Shown here in pieces: positions 17,242 through 26,216 of a stretch of DNA of 49,333 bases (its first letter is position 1; each line of letters opens with the position of its first letter). Source of the DNA: Candidatus Wolfebacteria bacterium RIFCSPLOWO2_01_FULL_45_19 (lineage in GTDB: Bacteria; Patescibacteriota; Minisyncoccia; UBA6257; GWB1-45-9); NCBI GenBank assembly GCA_001793855.1, contig MGIR01000002.1, positions 1 to 49,333 of the forward strand, in the 5' to 3' direction. The notes beneath the pieces were generated by a model. That model ran no database searches. It was given only the letters and a program-made list of their open reading frames with translations, and was not told the origin of the DNA. The translations under genes and the position numbers were made by a program.

Positions 17242-18905
17242 ATTTTTCCGGTTACTCTCTCTACCTCCTTAAAATCTGTGATTCCGCTCAGAACTTTCAA
17301 AATGCCGTCGGCCTGCATAGTAACCATTCCTCGTTTATCAGCTACTCTTTTTATCGCGGCCTCGGTGGCTTCTTTATAAACAAGCTCCTCAAGCTCTTTG
17401 TCCACTTCAAGAAGCTCAAACACCCCTATGCGACCTTTGTATCCCATATCTCCGCACCTATCACATCCGACGGCTTCATAGATTGTCGCTTTTTCGTATT
17501 GCCGCCCATCAACGCGAGGAGGCATCTTGGACAAAAACGTTGAGACTTTTTTCTGAAAAGCCGCGTCCATCTTCACAGGCTTCTTGCACTCGTCGCACAA
17601 ACGGCGGAGAAGACGCTGGGCAATCACAAGATTCAATGCCGGACCTATAATTGACGGCCTTACGCCCAGATCCACCAAGCGAGGAATCGCGCCGACCGCG
17701 TCATTGGTATGCAATGTCGAAAAAACAAGATGACCAGTAAGTGCTGCGTGCATCGCTATTTCCGCGGTCTCTAAATCACGGACTTCTCCGACCAAAATAA
17801 CATCCGGGTCCTGGCGCAAAATAGAACGAAGTCCGTTTACGAAAGAATAACCGGCCGCGGGGTCAACCTGCGTCTGCTCAATGCCTTCAAGATGATATTC
17901 TATCGGGTCTTCAATGGTTATAACTTTTATTTCGGGCTTATTCACGGTTCTTAAAAACGCGTACAAAGTAGTGGTTTTTCCGGAACCGGTCTGACCGGTA
18001 TTGAGAATCATTCCGTTTGGTTTTGAAAATTCTCGTTTCGCGATTTCCAAATCGTCATTTCTCAAACCCAAATCCACGAGCGTGAGTTGTATAGCCGCCG
18101 GATCAAGAACGCGCATCACGACGGTTTCGCCATATTCAGACGGAATCACGGAGGTCCGTATTTCTATTTCGTTTTCGTCGGCTCTTATAGTGAAACGTCC
18201 GTCTTGAGCCTCAGTCACGACGTTTAATTTCAATTTGGACAAAAGCTTCACTCGAGAAAGGAGAAAGCCGTACTCTTGCGAATCCAAATTAAATATATCG
18301 TGCAAAACGCCGTCAACGCGAAGGCGAAACTTGACGTGATCAGTTTCCGCTTCAAAATGTATGTCTGACGCGCGGCTGGATAAAGCTCCGGCTAAAATTG
18401 TTTCAAAGAGTTCGGCGGTGGAGCGTTTTTTGTAATCAAATTTCTCAAGCTCTTTTTTTAGAGCGGCGAGTCCCTTTATCTTTTTTCTCAGTTCTTCCAA
18501 TTCCTTTTTTTCTATGTCCACTCTTCCAGTAATTTCAGTCTCTTTTTTCGGCACAAATTTATAAAAACTCCAAACATGCTTCAGGCCGCTCAAAGAGCCG
18601 ACAAAAAGTTTTATTTTAAAATTTTGCCGTTCCAGTTTTTTCAAAATCGCTTTTGTTTCTTTTTTGTCCGGATCAACGACCGCAACCGCGACATTATCCC
18701 GTTTGCGTTCAAGCGCCGCGAACATGGCGTCTTTGGCTCCGGCTTCATCTATCAATCCCAAAGCCACTATCTGAACCGGCGCCTTGGACAAATCGATATA
18801 CGGCAAACCAAATTTTTGAGCGATCCTTTGCGCCTCCCGCTCTTCGGCTTCCCGTTTTAGTTTTATCAATTTCTGTTGTAAAAAAGTTTTATTCTCTTGC
18901 GCCAT
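17199..18905 (-). CDS. pilB: Type IV pilus assembly ATPase PilB / GspE family
   Basis: GQTGSGKTTTLYAFL, ITIEDPIEYHLEGI, RQDPDVILVGEVRDLETAEIA, CDEC..CDRC zinc motif. Confidence 0.92.
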   Translation of the reverse strand: MAQENKTFLQQKLIKLKREAEEREAQRIAQKFGLPYIDLSKAPVQIVALGLIDEAGAKDAMFAALERKRDNVAVAVVDPDKKETKAILKKLERQNFKIKLFVGSLSGLKHVWSFYKFVPKKETEITGRVDIEKKELEELRKKIKGLAALKKELEKFDYKKRSTAELFETILAGALSSRASDIHFEAETDHVKFRLRVDGVLHDIFNLDSQEYGFLLSRVKLLSKLKLNVVTEAQDGRFTIRADENEIEIRTSVIPSEYGETVVMRVLDPAAIQLTLVDLGLRNDDLEIAKREFSKPNGMILNTGQTGSGKTTTLYAFLRTVNKPEIKVITIEDPIEYHLEGIEQTQVDPAAGYSFVNGLRSILRQDPDVILVGEVRDLETAEIAMHAALTGHLVFSTLHTNDAVGAIPRLVDLGVRPSIIGPALNLVIAQRLLRRLCDECKKPVKMDAAFQKKVSTFLSKMPPRVDGRQYEKATIYEAVGCDRCGDMGYKGRIGVFELLEVDKELEELVYKEATEAAIKRVADKRGMVTMQADGILKVLSGITDFKEVERVTGKIIDLWVSSRPFGSE

Positions 18906-18962
18906 TATAACTTTAAGTTAACTTGAAAAGTCCATAATTACAAGCATTTTTATGCTGGAATT

Positions 18963-19021
18963 AACTCCCACACCTATGCATAGGTGTGGGAGTTGACAAA
19001 ATAAATCGAAGGATTTATAAT
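18963..19021 (+). promoter_or_regulatory. Perfect 32-bp palindrome fused to a consensus sigma70-type promoter
   Basis: AACTCCCACACCTATGCATAGGTGTGGGAGTT, then TTGACA (18993)-N17-TATAAT (19016). Confidence 0.85.
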
Positions 19022-19062
19022 ATAGCTGTTCCTAACCAACTAAAATAGAAAGGAGAAAGATT

Positions 19063-19407
19063 GTGAGGCGCGAATTATCCTCCAGGGAAAAGACCGAAAC
19101 GGCAGAATTGGCTCAAGGGGCGATTTTTAAACCACACGCACTTGAGCGGTTAGTGGAAAGAATGAAATACCTCAATAACGGGGTAGTACCGAAAGACCCC
19201 GAAAAGACGGCTCGCAAAATCCTCGCTAGCGCGACGGAAGACGGCGCCATTTCCCCGATTGGAAAAATTAAACGCCTTCTCAGCCACAAGAGGGGCGGCA
19301 GATTGGAGGAGGCTCGTTATTTTATTAACGAAAACATCCGGTTCGTTGTTGTCAAAAGAGGCGAACAAAATATTGTAGTGACCATTGAGATTGCCTACTT
19401 CAAGTAG
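19063..19407 (+). CDS. Hypothetical protein, 114 aa
   Basis: RBS AGAAAGGAG, downstream of strong promoter; no family recognised. Confidence 0.65.
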   Translation: MRRELSSREKTETAELAQGAIFKPHALERLVERMKYLNNGVVPKDPEKTARKILASATEDGAISPIGKIKRLLSHKRGGRLEEARYFINENIRFVVVKRGEQNIVVTIEIAYFK

Positions 19408-19436
19408 GTTATCTCACCAACCGAAAGGAGATTGAA

Positions 19437-19808
19437 ATGAGGGTTCTGGTTTTTGTTTTTTTCGCGGCACTGCTTGGGGGATGCGCGGGCTATCCCGTAA
19501 ACTACCCGCAAGTTCAGATTCGGTCAAACATACCGTGGCACACAACCACGGTAACCATCGTGAACAATACCAGCTTTGTATTGAACGTCGTTCACGACGG
19601 CAGGCTTGTCAGACAAGACCTGAAGCCCGGCCAGTATTTCACGGCCGAGCTTTACAACTTCTCTACAGCGTCGACGCAATCGTCTTTTGTGGTGATTGCT
19701 CGCGATGGCGACAAGCTCGCAGGAACGGCAAGCCGCTCGTTCTACATTGGCGGCTATAGCCGACAATCCGAGGTTTGGATAATCGGCAAGTGGGAAGTCA
19801 GAGATTGA
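19437..19808 (+). CDS. Small putative lipoprotein
   Basis: Lipobox LLGGC after hydrophobic N-terminus; RBS GAAAGGAG. Confidence 0.65.
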   Translation: MRVLVFVFFAALLGGCAGYPVNYPQVQIRSNIPWHTTTVTIVNNTSFVLNVVHDGRLVRQDLKPGQYFTAELYNFSTASTQSSFVVIARDGDKLAGTASRSFYIGGYSRQSEVWIIGKWEVRD

Positions 19809-19828
19809 TTTCCCGCCATCGTTACATT

Positions 19829-19858
19829 CCCGCCGGAGAATTCTCCGGCGGTTTTTTA
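19829..19858 (+). terminator. Rho-independent terminator
   Basis: CGCCGGAGAATTCTCCGGCG palindrome plus T tract. Confidence 0.85.
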
Positions 19859-19893
19859 TTCTAGATTCTAGATTCTAAATTCTATATACTATG
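19859..19893. repeat. Heptamer array upstream of truncated yebC
   Basis: TTCTAGA TTCTAGA TTCTAAA TTCTATA TACTATG. Confidence 0.75.
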
Positions 19894-19896
19894 CGT

Positions 19897-20121
19897 ATGG
19901 CCGGTCATTCAAAATGGAAACAAATAAAACATAAAAAGGGCGCGACAGACCAAAAACGCGGACAGCTTTTTGGAAAACTTTTGAACGCGGTAACTGTCTC
20001 GGCTAAACAAGATTCAAATCCTGAATATAATCCCGGATTAAGAGCGGCTATAGACAAAGCGCGGCAAAATAGAATTCCGCAAGAAAAAATTGACCGCGCC
20101 ATTCAGCGCGCCAATATATGA
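19897..20121 (+). CDS. Truncated YebC/PmpR-family protein (N-terminal domain only)
   Basis: MAGHSKWKQIKHKKGATDQKRGQLFGKL...AAIDKARQNRIPQEKIDRAIQRANI-stop; stop overlaps ruvC ATG. Confidence 0.85.
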   Translation: MAGHSKWKQIKHKKGATDQKRGQLFGKLLNAVTVSAKQDSNPEYNPGLRAAIDKARQNRIPQEKIDRAIQRANI

Positions 20122-20612
20122 TTATATTGGGCATTGATCCGGGCAGTAGCCGAATCGGCTACGGCGTTATAGAAAAAAAACCGGGGAATATCCGGCTTAT
20201 CAAGGCTGGGGTTATTGAAATAAAAACAAAGAAAACTTCTCTGAAATACGCGACTCTTGCCTCGGAGTTGGAAAATCTACTGAAAAAATGTAGACCGGAT
20301 ATCGCGGCCATAGAAAAATTATATTTTTCCAAGAATCAAAAGACGGCGATGGAGGTAGCCGGAGCAATCGGAGTTATAATGTACGTAATTTCAAAATCGG
20401 GCGTGCCCCTGCGCGAGTACGCCCCACAACAGATAAAAAAGGCCATAACCGGCTTTGGTTCCGCGGACAAGGCGACCGTTGCAAAAATGAGCTGCGCGCT
20501 GTTAAATATTAAAGACATTCCGGGACCGGACGACGTTAGCGACGCGGTCGCCATAGCCATAACGGCGGCTCACCATAACCAGACCTTGACCCCGCCCCTG
20601 AAAAGCACTTAA
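20118..20612 (+). CDS. ruvC: Crossover junction endodeoxyribonuclease RuvC
   Basis: ILGIDPGSSRIGYGVIE, IEKLYFSKNQKTAMEVAGAIGV, PDDVSDAVAIAITAAHH. Confidence 0.93.
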   Translation: MIILGIDPGSSRIGYGVIEKKPGNIRLIKAGVIEIKTKKTSLKYATLASELENLLKKCRPDIAAIEKLYFSKNQKTAMEVAGAIGVIMYVISKSGVPLREYAPQQIKKAITGFGSADKATVAKMSCALLNIKDIPGPDDVSDAVAIAITAAHHNQTLTPPLKST

Positions 20613-20653
20613 AATCTTTAGACGCTTTGTGTCGGTGCTTTTCAAGGGCGGGG

Positions 20654-20681
20654 TTGACACACGCCTAACATTGTCTATACT
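20654..20681 (+). promoter_or_regulatory. Promoter abutting the hairpin after ruvC
   Basis: TTGACA-N16-TATACT; hairpin arms CCCCGCCCCTGAAAAGCAC / GTGCTTTTCAAGGGCGGGG end at the -35. Confidence 0.75.
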
Positions 20682-20725
20682 TTTTTTAAAAACTGAAAAG
20701 GTCGTTTAGATAAACTTTATAAATT

Positions 20726-20833
20726 ATGAAGTTATTCAGGTATATGACCGAAGAAGACGACGTTGAAGGAATAGAGGTGGAGGAGAATTTAACGAAAGAC
20801 GAAGAGGAAGAGGAAGAGGACGAACTTCTGTAG
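20726..20833 (+). CDS. 35-aa acidic microprotein
   Basis: MKLFRYMTEEDDVEGIEVEENLTKDEEEEEEDELL-stop between its own promoter and terminator; below ORF-track length cutoff. Confidence 0.6.
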   Translation: MKLFRYMTEEDDVEGIEVEENLTKDEEEEEEDELL

Positions 20834-20840
20834 AATCAAT

Positions 20841-20878
20841 CCCGCCCATGAATTTTTTTCATGGGCGGGGTTTTTATT
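20841..20878 (+). terminator. Rho-independent terminator
   Basis: CCCGCCCATGAA...TTCATGGGCGGG followed by a T run. Confidence 0.85.
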
Positions 20879-20914
20879 TGGTCAACTCCCACACCTGCGC
20901 CATGGATGTGAGGG

Positions 20915-20943
20915 TTGACATCTAGATGTTTTTGAGTTAAAAT
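20915..20943 (+). promoter_or_regulatory. Promoter of PBP gene with GGATGTGAGGG box abutting -35
   Basis: TTGACA-N17-TAAAAT, 13 nt upstream of the PBP ATG. Confidence 0.7.
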
Positions 20944-20955
20944 TTTATTATAAAA

Positions 20956-23313
20956 ATGCGCAGATTTTTAGTTTTCTTTTTTACAATTTCACTTTTGGGA
21001 TTAGCCGGCGCCGGAGCGGCTCTTTTGTTTACCGTGCGCGATCTTCCAGACCCATCCCAGTTGGGCGAAAAACAATTCGTTCAATCCACGAAAATATACG
21101 ACCGTACGGAGGAAATCCTCCTTTATGAAATACACGGCGATGAAAAGCGCACCGTCGTGCCTCATGAAGAAATCCCCGAATACGTACGATTGGCAACCCT
21201 CGCGATTGAAGATCAAAGTTTCTACAATCATCCCGCGTTTGATTGGAAAGGAATAGCGCGCGGAATTTGGGCCGGAATATCCAGAGGCAGATTCCAGGGC
21301 GGCTCGACCATAACCCAACAACTCGCGAGAAACAGCTTCTTAACTCCGGAGAGAACTATCAAGAGAAAAGTGCGCGAACTCATTCTCGCTTTGGAATTGG
21401 AACGGCAATATTCAAAAGACGAGATACTTTATCTTTATCTCAACCAAATTCCGTATGGAGGCAACGCTTATGGCGTAGAGGCGGCGAGTCAGCTTTATTT
21501 CGGAAAATCCGTGCGTGACGTCAATTTGGAGGAGGCGGCGATTTTAGCGAGCCTAGTGAAAGCGCCGACTTATTATTCACCGTGGGGAAGCCACACCGAC
21601 GAATTAAATCAACGGCAGGAATACGTCCTAGCTCAAATGTTTAAATTGGACTTCATAGACGAAGAAGAATTTGAGCGGGCAAAAAACGCCGAGATCAAGT
21701 TCATGCCGCAAACAATAGGCAAAATAAGGGCGCCGCATTTTGTCGTGTCAGTACAAAATTATCTGGTTCAAAAATATGGAGAAGAAACGATTGAAAAAGG
21801 TGGATTAAAAGTCATAACTACGCTTGACTGGAAACTGCAGGAGCTCGCCGAAAAAGTCGTAGCCGAAGGCGCGGCAAGAAACGAAGAACTGTACGGCGGC
21901 AGAAACGCGGCTCTTTTAGCTCAAGACGCGGAAACCGGTCAAATTTTAGCCATGGTTGGTTCCCGCGACTATTTTGACATTCAAAATGACGGAAACTTCA
22001 ACGTAGCCACGCAGGGATTACGACAACCGGGCTCGGCTTTTAAGCCTTTTGTTTATTACGCGGCGCTCCAAAAAGGCTACACTCCCGACACAGTCATTTT
22101 CGACGTTCCAACTGAATTTGACACTACAGGAAATCCGGCCCGCAGTTACCGCCCGGAAAATTTTGATGAAAAATTCCGCGGTCCGGTAACATTCCGTCAA
22201 GCCCTGTCCCAGTCCTTAAACTTGCCTGCGGTAAAAGTTTTATATCTTGCTGGCCTGGATAATGCGTTGAATGTCGCGAAAGACTTTGGAATTTCAACGC
22301 TGACCGAGCGCGGCCGATACGGTTTATCGTTGGTTTTGGGCGGAGGAGAAGTAAAGCTAAGCGAACTTGTAAACGCATACAGTGTTCTTGCTCGGGACGG
22401 CATTAAACATGAACAAACGACGGTTTTAAAAGTCGAAGAATCGGATGGGCGTATTTTGGAAGAATACAAAAATAATGAAATCCAAGTCGCAGATCCACAA
22501 ATAATAAAGCAAATAAACGATATCTTAAGCGATGAAAACGCGCGCCGTCCTCTTTTTCAAAACAGTTTTTCGCAAACCATCGTAAGCGGTCACCAAATCG
22601 CGCTTAAAACCGGAACCACCAACGATTATCACGATGCGTGGACAATCGGCTATACTCCGTCGCTTGTTGTCGGAGTATGGGCCGGAAACAACAATAACCA
22701 GCCAATGCACAGCCGCGGCGGAAGTATTTTGGCCGCCGTCCCTATATGGCACACTTTTATATCCAAAGCGCTCAAGGAAAAAGAGCTTAAAACTTTTGCG
22801 CGCCCGGAACCGGTTTCATCCCAAAAACCTGTACTAAACGGAAATTTCGCGCCGTCGGGAGTAGTACATTCTATTCTTTATTACGTGCAGAAAAACGATC
22901 CGACCGGGCCGCCACCATCGAATCCTGCTACGGATCCGCAATTTAACAACTGGGAAAGCGCGGTGCTCGCCTGGGTTCAAATGAACGCTCCTAATATTTT
23001 GGCTTTTTCCCAACAAAATCCGCCGCAAAGACAAAGTAATCTTGACATTGAATTCCTTACTCCGCGAAACGGGGACTGGATAAACGAAAACGTATTTGTT
23101 TCCGTAAACATCCAATCTTCTTCTCCGGTTACAAAAATAGAATTGCGCCTCAACGGACGCCTAATGGATAGCAAGATAGGCAGTTTTAGCAGCAACATAA
23201 GATACGATATGCGGCTTTCGGCCTCTGTCCTACTTACTCAGAACGAACTCTCTATTACAGCGACAAACGCCGAAGAAGTTACAAAAGAGAAAAATATAAT
23301 ACTCTACAACTAA
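20956..23313 (+). CDS. Class A penicillin-binding protein (PBP1A family) with C-terminal Ig-like domain
   Basis: GT51 motifs EDQSFYNHPAFDWKGIARG, QGGSTITQQLARN; TPase GSAFKP, SLN, KTGTT; C-terminal beta-rich extension. Confidence 0.95.
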   Translation: MRRFLVFFFTISLLGLAGAGAALLFTVRDLPDPSQLGEKQFVQSTKIYDRTEEILLYEIHGDEKRTVVPHEEIPEYVRLATLAIEDQSFYNHPAFDWKGIARGIWAGISRGRFQGGSTITQQLARNSFLTPERTIKRKVRELILALELERQYSKDEILYLYLNQIPYGGNAYGVEAASQLYFGKSVRDVNLEEAAILASLVKAPTYYSPWGSHTDELNQRQEYVLAQMFKLDFIDEEEFERAKNAEIKFMPQTIGKIRAPHFVVSVQNYLVQKYGEETIEKGGLKVITTLDWKLQELAEKVVAEGAARNEELYGGRNAALLAQDAETGQILAMVGSRDYFDIQNDGNFNVATQGLRQPGSAFKPFVYYAALQKGYTPDTVIFDVPTEFDTTGNPARSYRPENFDEKFRGPVTFRQALSQSLNLPAVKVLYLAGLDNALNVAKDFGISTLTERGRYGLSLVLGGGEVKLSELVNAYSVLARDGIKHEQTTVLKVEESDGRILEEYKNNEIQVADPQIIKQINDILSDENARRPLFQNSFSQTIVSGHQIALKTGTTNDYHDAWTIGYTPSLVVGVWAGNNNNQPMHSRGGSILAAVPIWHTFISKALKEKELKTFARPEPVSSQKPVLNGNFAPSGVVHSILYYVQKNDPTGPPPSNPATDPQFNNWESAVLAWVQMNAPNILAFSQQNPPQRQSNLDIEFLTPRNGDWINENVFVSVNIQSSSPVTKIELRLNGRLMDSKIGSFSSNIRYDMRLSASVLLTQNELSITATNAEEVTKEKNIILYN

Positions 23314-23318
23314 AGGAT

Positions 23319-24431
23319 TTAAGCCGACTTTATCGGCATTATAACGTAAAAGTAAGAATTGTCTTCGGGATTTTTTAACATAGCGGGTTTGTTCTCGCCG
23401 TTTATGCCAAAAAACACGTCTTCAGAAGACATGGCCTTTATCCCATCCATCAAAAATCTCCAATTAAATCCGACTTCGGCTACTTCGCCTTTTATTTTGG
23501 CCGGAATTATATATGTGTTTTCTCCAAGAGCGCTGTCTGCCGAATAAACTTCAACGGCCTTTTTGCCGTCCTCTATTCTAAAGCGCAAGTTGCTGATTTT
23601 CGTGGTAAAGGCACTCGAAAGTTTTATGGCGTTCACAAAATTATCTTTTTGAAGCAAAATTTCCGTTCCGAATTTTTTAGGAATAATCTGTTCGTAATCC
23701 GGAAAACTTCCTTCCGTAAGGCGCGAAATAAGCTCAAAGTCATCTGTTTTTAAAACCATCTGGTTGCTGTCAAAACATAATTTTGCCGAAGTTCCGTCTT
23801 TTAGAATTCTCAGTATTTCCTGTCCGGTTTTAATCGGTATTATAACCTTAAAACCCGACTCGTAATTCGTTTTAAATTGCTGTTTGGATATTGAAACCTC
23901 GGCAAGACGAAAACTGTCCGTAGCGGCCAATTTAATCGCGTTAATTTGAAAATCAAAAAGCACCCCGTTTAACTCCGGCCTGAAATCCGAAGTTTGAGCG
24001 GCATGAATAACTTTTGAAAGAGAATCTTTAAAAATTTCGGATTGAATTTCAACGTAAAAATTTTTATTTTCAATTGACGGAATAATCGGGAAATCCGACG
24101 GTTCCATTCCCTGGATAACCGCCGAGTAATTATCCGTTTTAATTATTAAATTTTTATTTTTTTTCTCCAGATTAACGCGGTCAGAATCCAAATTATTGAT
24201 GATTGATGAAAAGACGCCGAACGGTATTGCCAATTCTCCTTCTTCAATTATTTTCCCCGCGACTTTGGAAGTTACCGCCAATTCAAGATTTGTCCCCAAC
24301 AAACAAATTTTATTATTATTATTTTTAACAAGAACGGTTTTAAGAATGGGCAAACTTGAGTTTTCGGATATGGATCTGGAAATTGTTTCTAATCCTATTT
24401 TTAAATTATTTTTAAGTAATATAACTTTCAT
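23319..24431 (-). CDS. dnaN: DNA polymerase III beta sliding clamp
   Basis: N-terminus and domain pattern (SSLPILKTVLV, LAATDSFRLAE, C-terminal YFYVIMPIKSA), next to dnaA. Confidence 0.95.
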   Translation of the reverse strand: MKVILLKNNLKIGLETISRSISENSSLPILKTVLVKNNNNKICLLGTNLELAVTSKVAGKIIEEGELAIPFGVFSSIINNLDSDRVNLEKKNKNLIIKTDNYSAVIQGMEPSDFPIIPSIENKNFYVEIQSEIFKDSLSKVIHAAQTSDFRPELNGVLFDFQINAIKLAATDSFRLAEVSISKQQFKTNYESGFKVIIPIKTGQEILRILKDGTSAKLCFDSNQMVLKTDDFELISRLTEGSFPDYEQIIPKKFGTEILLQKDNFVNAIKLSSAFTTKISNLRFRIEDGKKAVEVYSADSALGENTYIIPAKIKGEVAEVGFNWRFLMDGIKAMSSEDVFFGINGENKPAMLKNPEDNSYFYVIMPIKSA

Positions 24432-24593
24432 TTATATATATTTATAGTAGTTGTTATACATGTTAATTTGTGGATTTCGTCGTAGAAGCTGATTAACACT
24501 GATTGGCGCCGATTATTAACTGTTGAAAAGTTGTTATCATAGTCGTTACAATATTTGTAGTTTTTATAATCGTTACAATTTATCAACATTTTT
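24432..24593. other. Candidate oriC segment (dnaA-dnaN intergenic)
   Basis: AT-rich; two CGTTACAAT direct repeats (24544, 24571) and DnaA-box-like TTATCAACA (24580), TTATACATG (24454), AATCCACAA (minus strand, about 24468). Confidence 0.45.
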
Positions 24594-25967
24594 TCAACTG
24601 TTTTTATACATCGAATCTTTTATATACAATATTTTTTGATTTAGCGATGGATTTTTTGTTATTTCTTTGGATATTTTTTCATAAGCGTGGATGACGGTAG
24701 TGTGGTCTCTGTTGCCGAGTTTTTCTCCTATATGTGGGTAAGAAAGTTTCATTTCTTCGCGCAAAAGATACATTGCTATTTGGCGTGGTTCCACTATTTC
24801 CCTCTTGCGGCATCTTCCGATAAAATCGTTGGACGGAACATTAAAATAGTCCGCCACTGCTTTCAAGACGTCATTAATCGTTACGTTTTTGGCCGGCTGA
24901 TTGAAGTCGTTTTCTATTATTTTTTCGACAAAAACCGGGGTAATATCAGATTTTTTCCGGTCAAGGTGGAATAGTATTTTATTTAAAACGCCCTCAAGTT
25001 CGCGTATATTTCGCTGGACTTTTTTAGCTATGACTGAAAGAATTTCCTCGTCAAGTTCGCGATTTTGCTCATCGAGCTTTGTTTTTAAAATCGCTAGGCG
25101 TGTTTCATAATCCGGAAAACCGATATCTGCTATCATTCCGGACGCGAAACGAGAACGCAAGCGTTCTTCAAGCGTTGGGATTGAACGAGGCGGCCGGTCG
25201 GACGATATGATTATTTGTTTTTTGCTTTCATACAAGACGTTGAAAGTATGAAAAAATTCCTCCTCTGTTTTTTCTTTACCTCCTATAAATTGGATGTCGT
25301 CGATTATCAGTACGTCTGTGTCGCGATATTTTTGCTTTATGTCATCCATGCGCTTGTTTCTTATCGCCCACACAACCTCATTTGTGAATTTTTCGGAAGT
25401 AACGTATTTTATTTTTAACTTTTCTTTATGCGTTTTTTTAATTTCGTTTCCTATCGCTTGTATAAGATGTGTTTTACCAAGACCAACTCCGCCGTAGATG
25501 AAGAGTGGATTATATTTCGTTCCAACTTCTTTTATTACAGCGTAAGCCGCGGCGCAAGCCAGTTCGTTTGATGTTCCGACCACGAATGATTCAAAAGTGT
25601 AGCGCGGGCTGAGATTTGTTTCTGGATCAAGACGAAATTCAGGAATGATGTTTTGCATTTCTATGTTTTGAATCTCGTCGGCCGCCTTTTGTTCTTTAAT
25701 CAAAGACGGATGAACTTCGTATTGGACATTTTTCGTTTCGTTGTCCAAGTTTCTAAGCGCGGCGAGTATAATTTTGTGATATTTTGTTTTGACCCACTCT
25801 TTCGCAAAGTTGTTTGGTAGCGCTACGGTCGCGGTCCCGTCTTTTTTATCAGCCAGTCGGCTGTTTTTAAGCCAAGTTGCGAAGTTGGGTCGAGAAATTT
25901 GTAACTCTATTTCCGCAAGCGCTGTCTCCCAAGCGCGATTTAAGTCCATTAAGTCCATGTGTTTCAT
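24594..25967 (-). CDS. dnaA: Chromosomal replication initiator DnaA
   Basis: YGGVGLGKTHLIQAIGNEI, LIIDDIQFIGGKEKTEEEFFHTFN, domain IV GNRDHTTVIHAYEKI. Confidence 0.97.
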   Translation of the reverse strand: MKHMDLMDLNRAWETALAEIELQISRPNFATWLKNSRLADKKDGTATVALPNNFAKEWVKTKYHKIILAALRNLDNETKNVQYEVHPSLIKEQKAADEIQNIEMQNIIPEFRLDPETNLSPRYTFESFVVGTSNELACAAAYAVIKEVGTKYNPLFIYGGVGLGKTHLIQAIGNEIKKTHKEKLKIKYVTSEKFTNEVVWAIRNKRMDDIKQKYRDTDVLIIDDIQFIGGKEKTEEEFFHTFNVLYESKKQIIISSDRPPRSIPTLEERLRSRFASGMIADIGFPDYETRLAILKTKLDEQNRELDEEILSVIAKKVQRNIRELEGVLNKILFHLDRKKSDITPVFVEKIIENDFNQPAKNVTINDVLKAVADYFNVPSNDFIGRCRKREIVEPRQIAMYLLREEMKLSYPHIGEKLGNRDHTTVIHAYEKISKEITKNPSLNQKILYIKDSMYKNS

Positions 25968-26081
25968 TTTATATTAATCGTCAACGGGATCAAAACGATT
26001 TTCTTAATAATATGTTAACTACCTGTGGAAAACTTCGCAATGCCTTTACAAAGCTACTAAAATCCTGTTAAAGTATATGTC
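25968..26081. other. Alternative candidate oriC segment (dnaA-rpmH intergenic)
   Basis: Divergent dnaA/rpmH gap with one DnaA-box-like TTTTCCACA (minus strand). Confidence 0.4.
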
Positions 26082-26216
26082 ATGTCGGTAACATATCAGC
26101 CAAAAAAGAGAAAAAGGGCGAGAGTACATGGATTCTTGAAGCGAAAAAGAAGCGTCGGAGGACGCAGGGTTTTAGCGCGACGTCATAAAAAGGGCCGAAA
26201 ACGTCTAACGGTATAA
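26082..26216 (+). CDS. rpmH: 50S ribosomal protein L34
   Basis: [44 protein letters not shown]; not in ORF track because short. Confidence 0.95.
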   Translation: MSVTYQPKKRKRARVHGFLKRKRSVGGRRVLARRHKKGRKRLTV

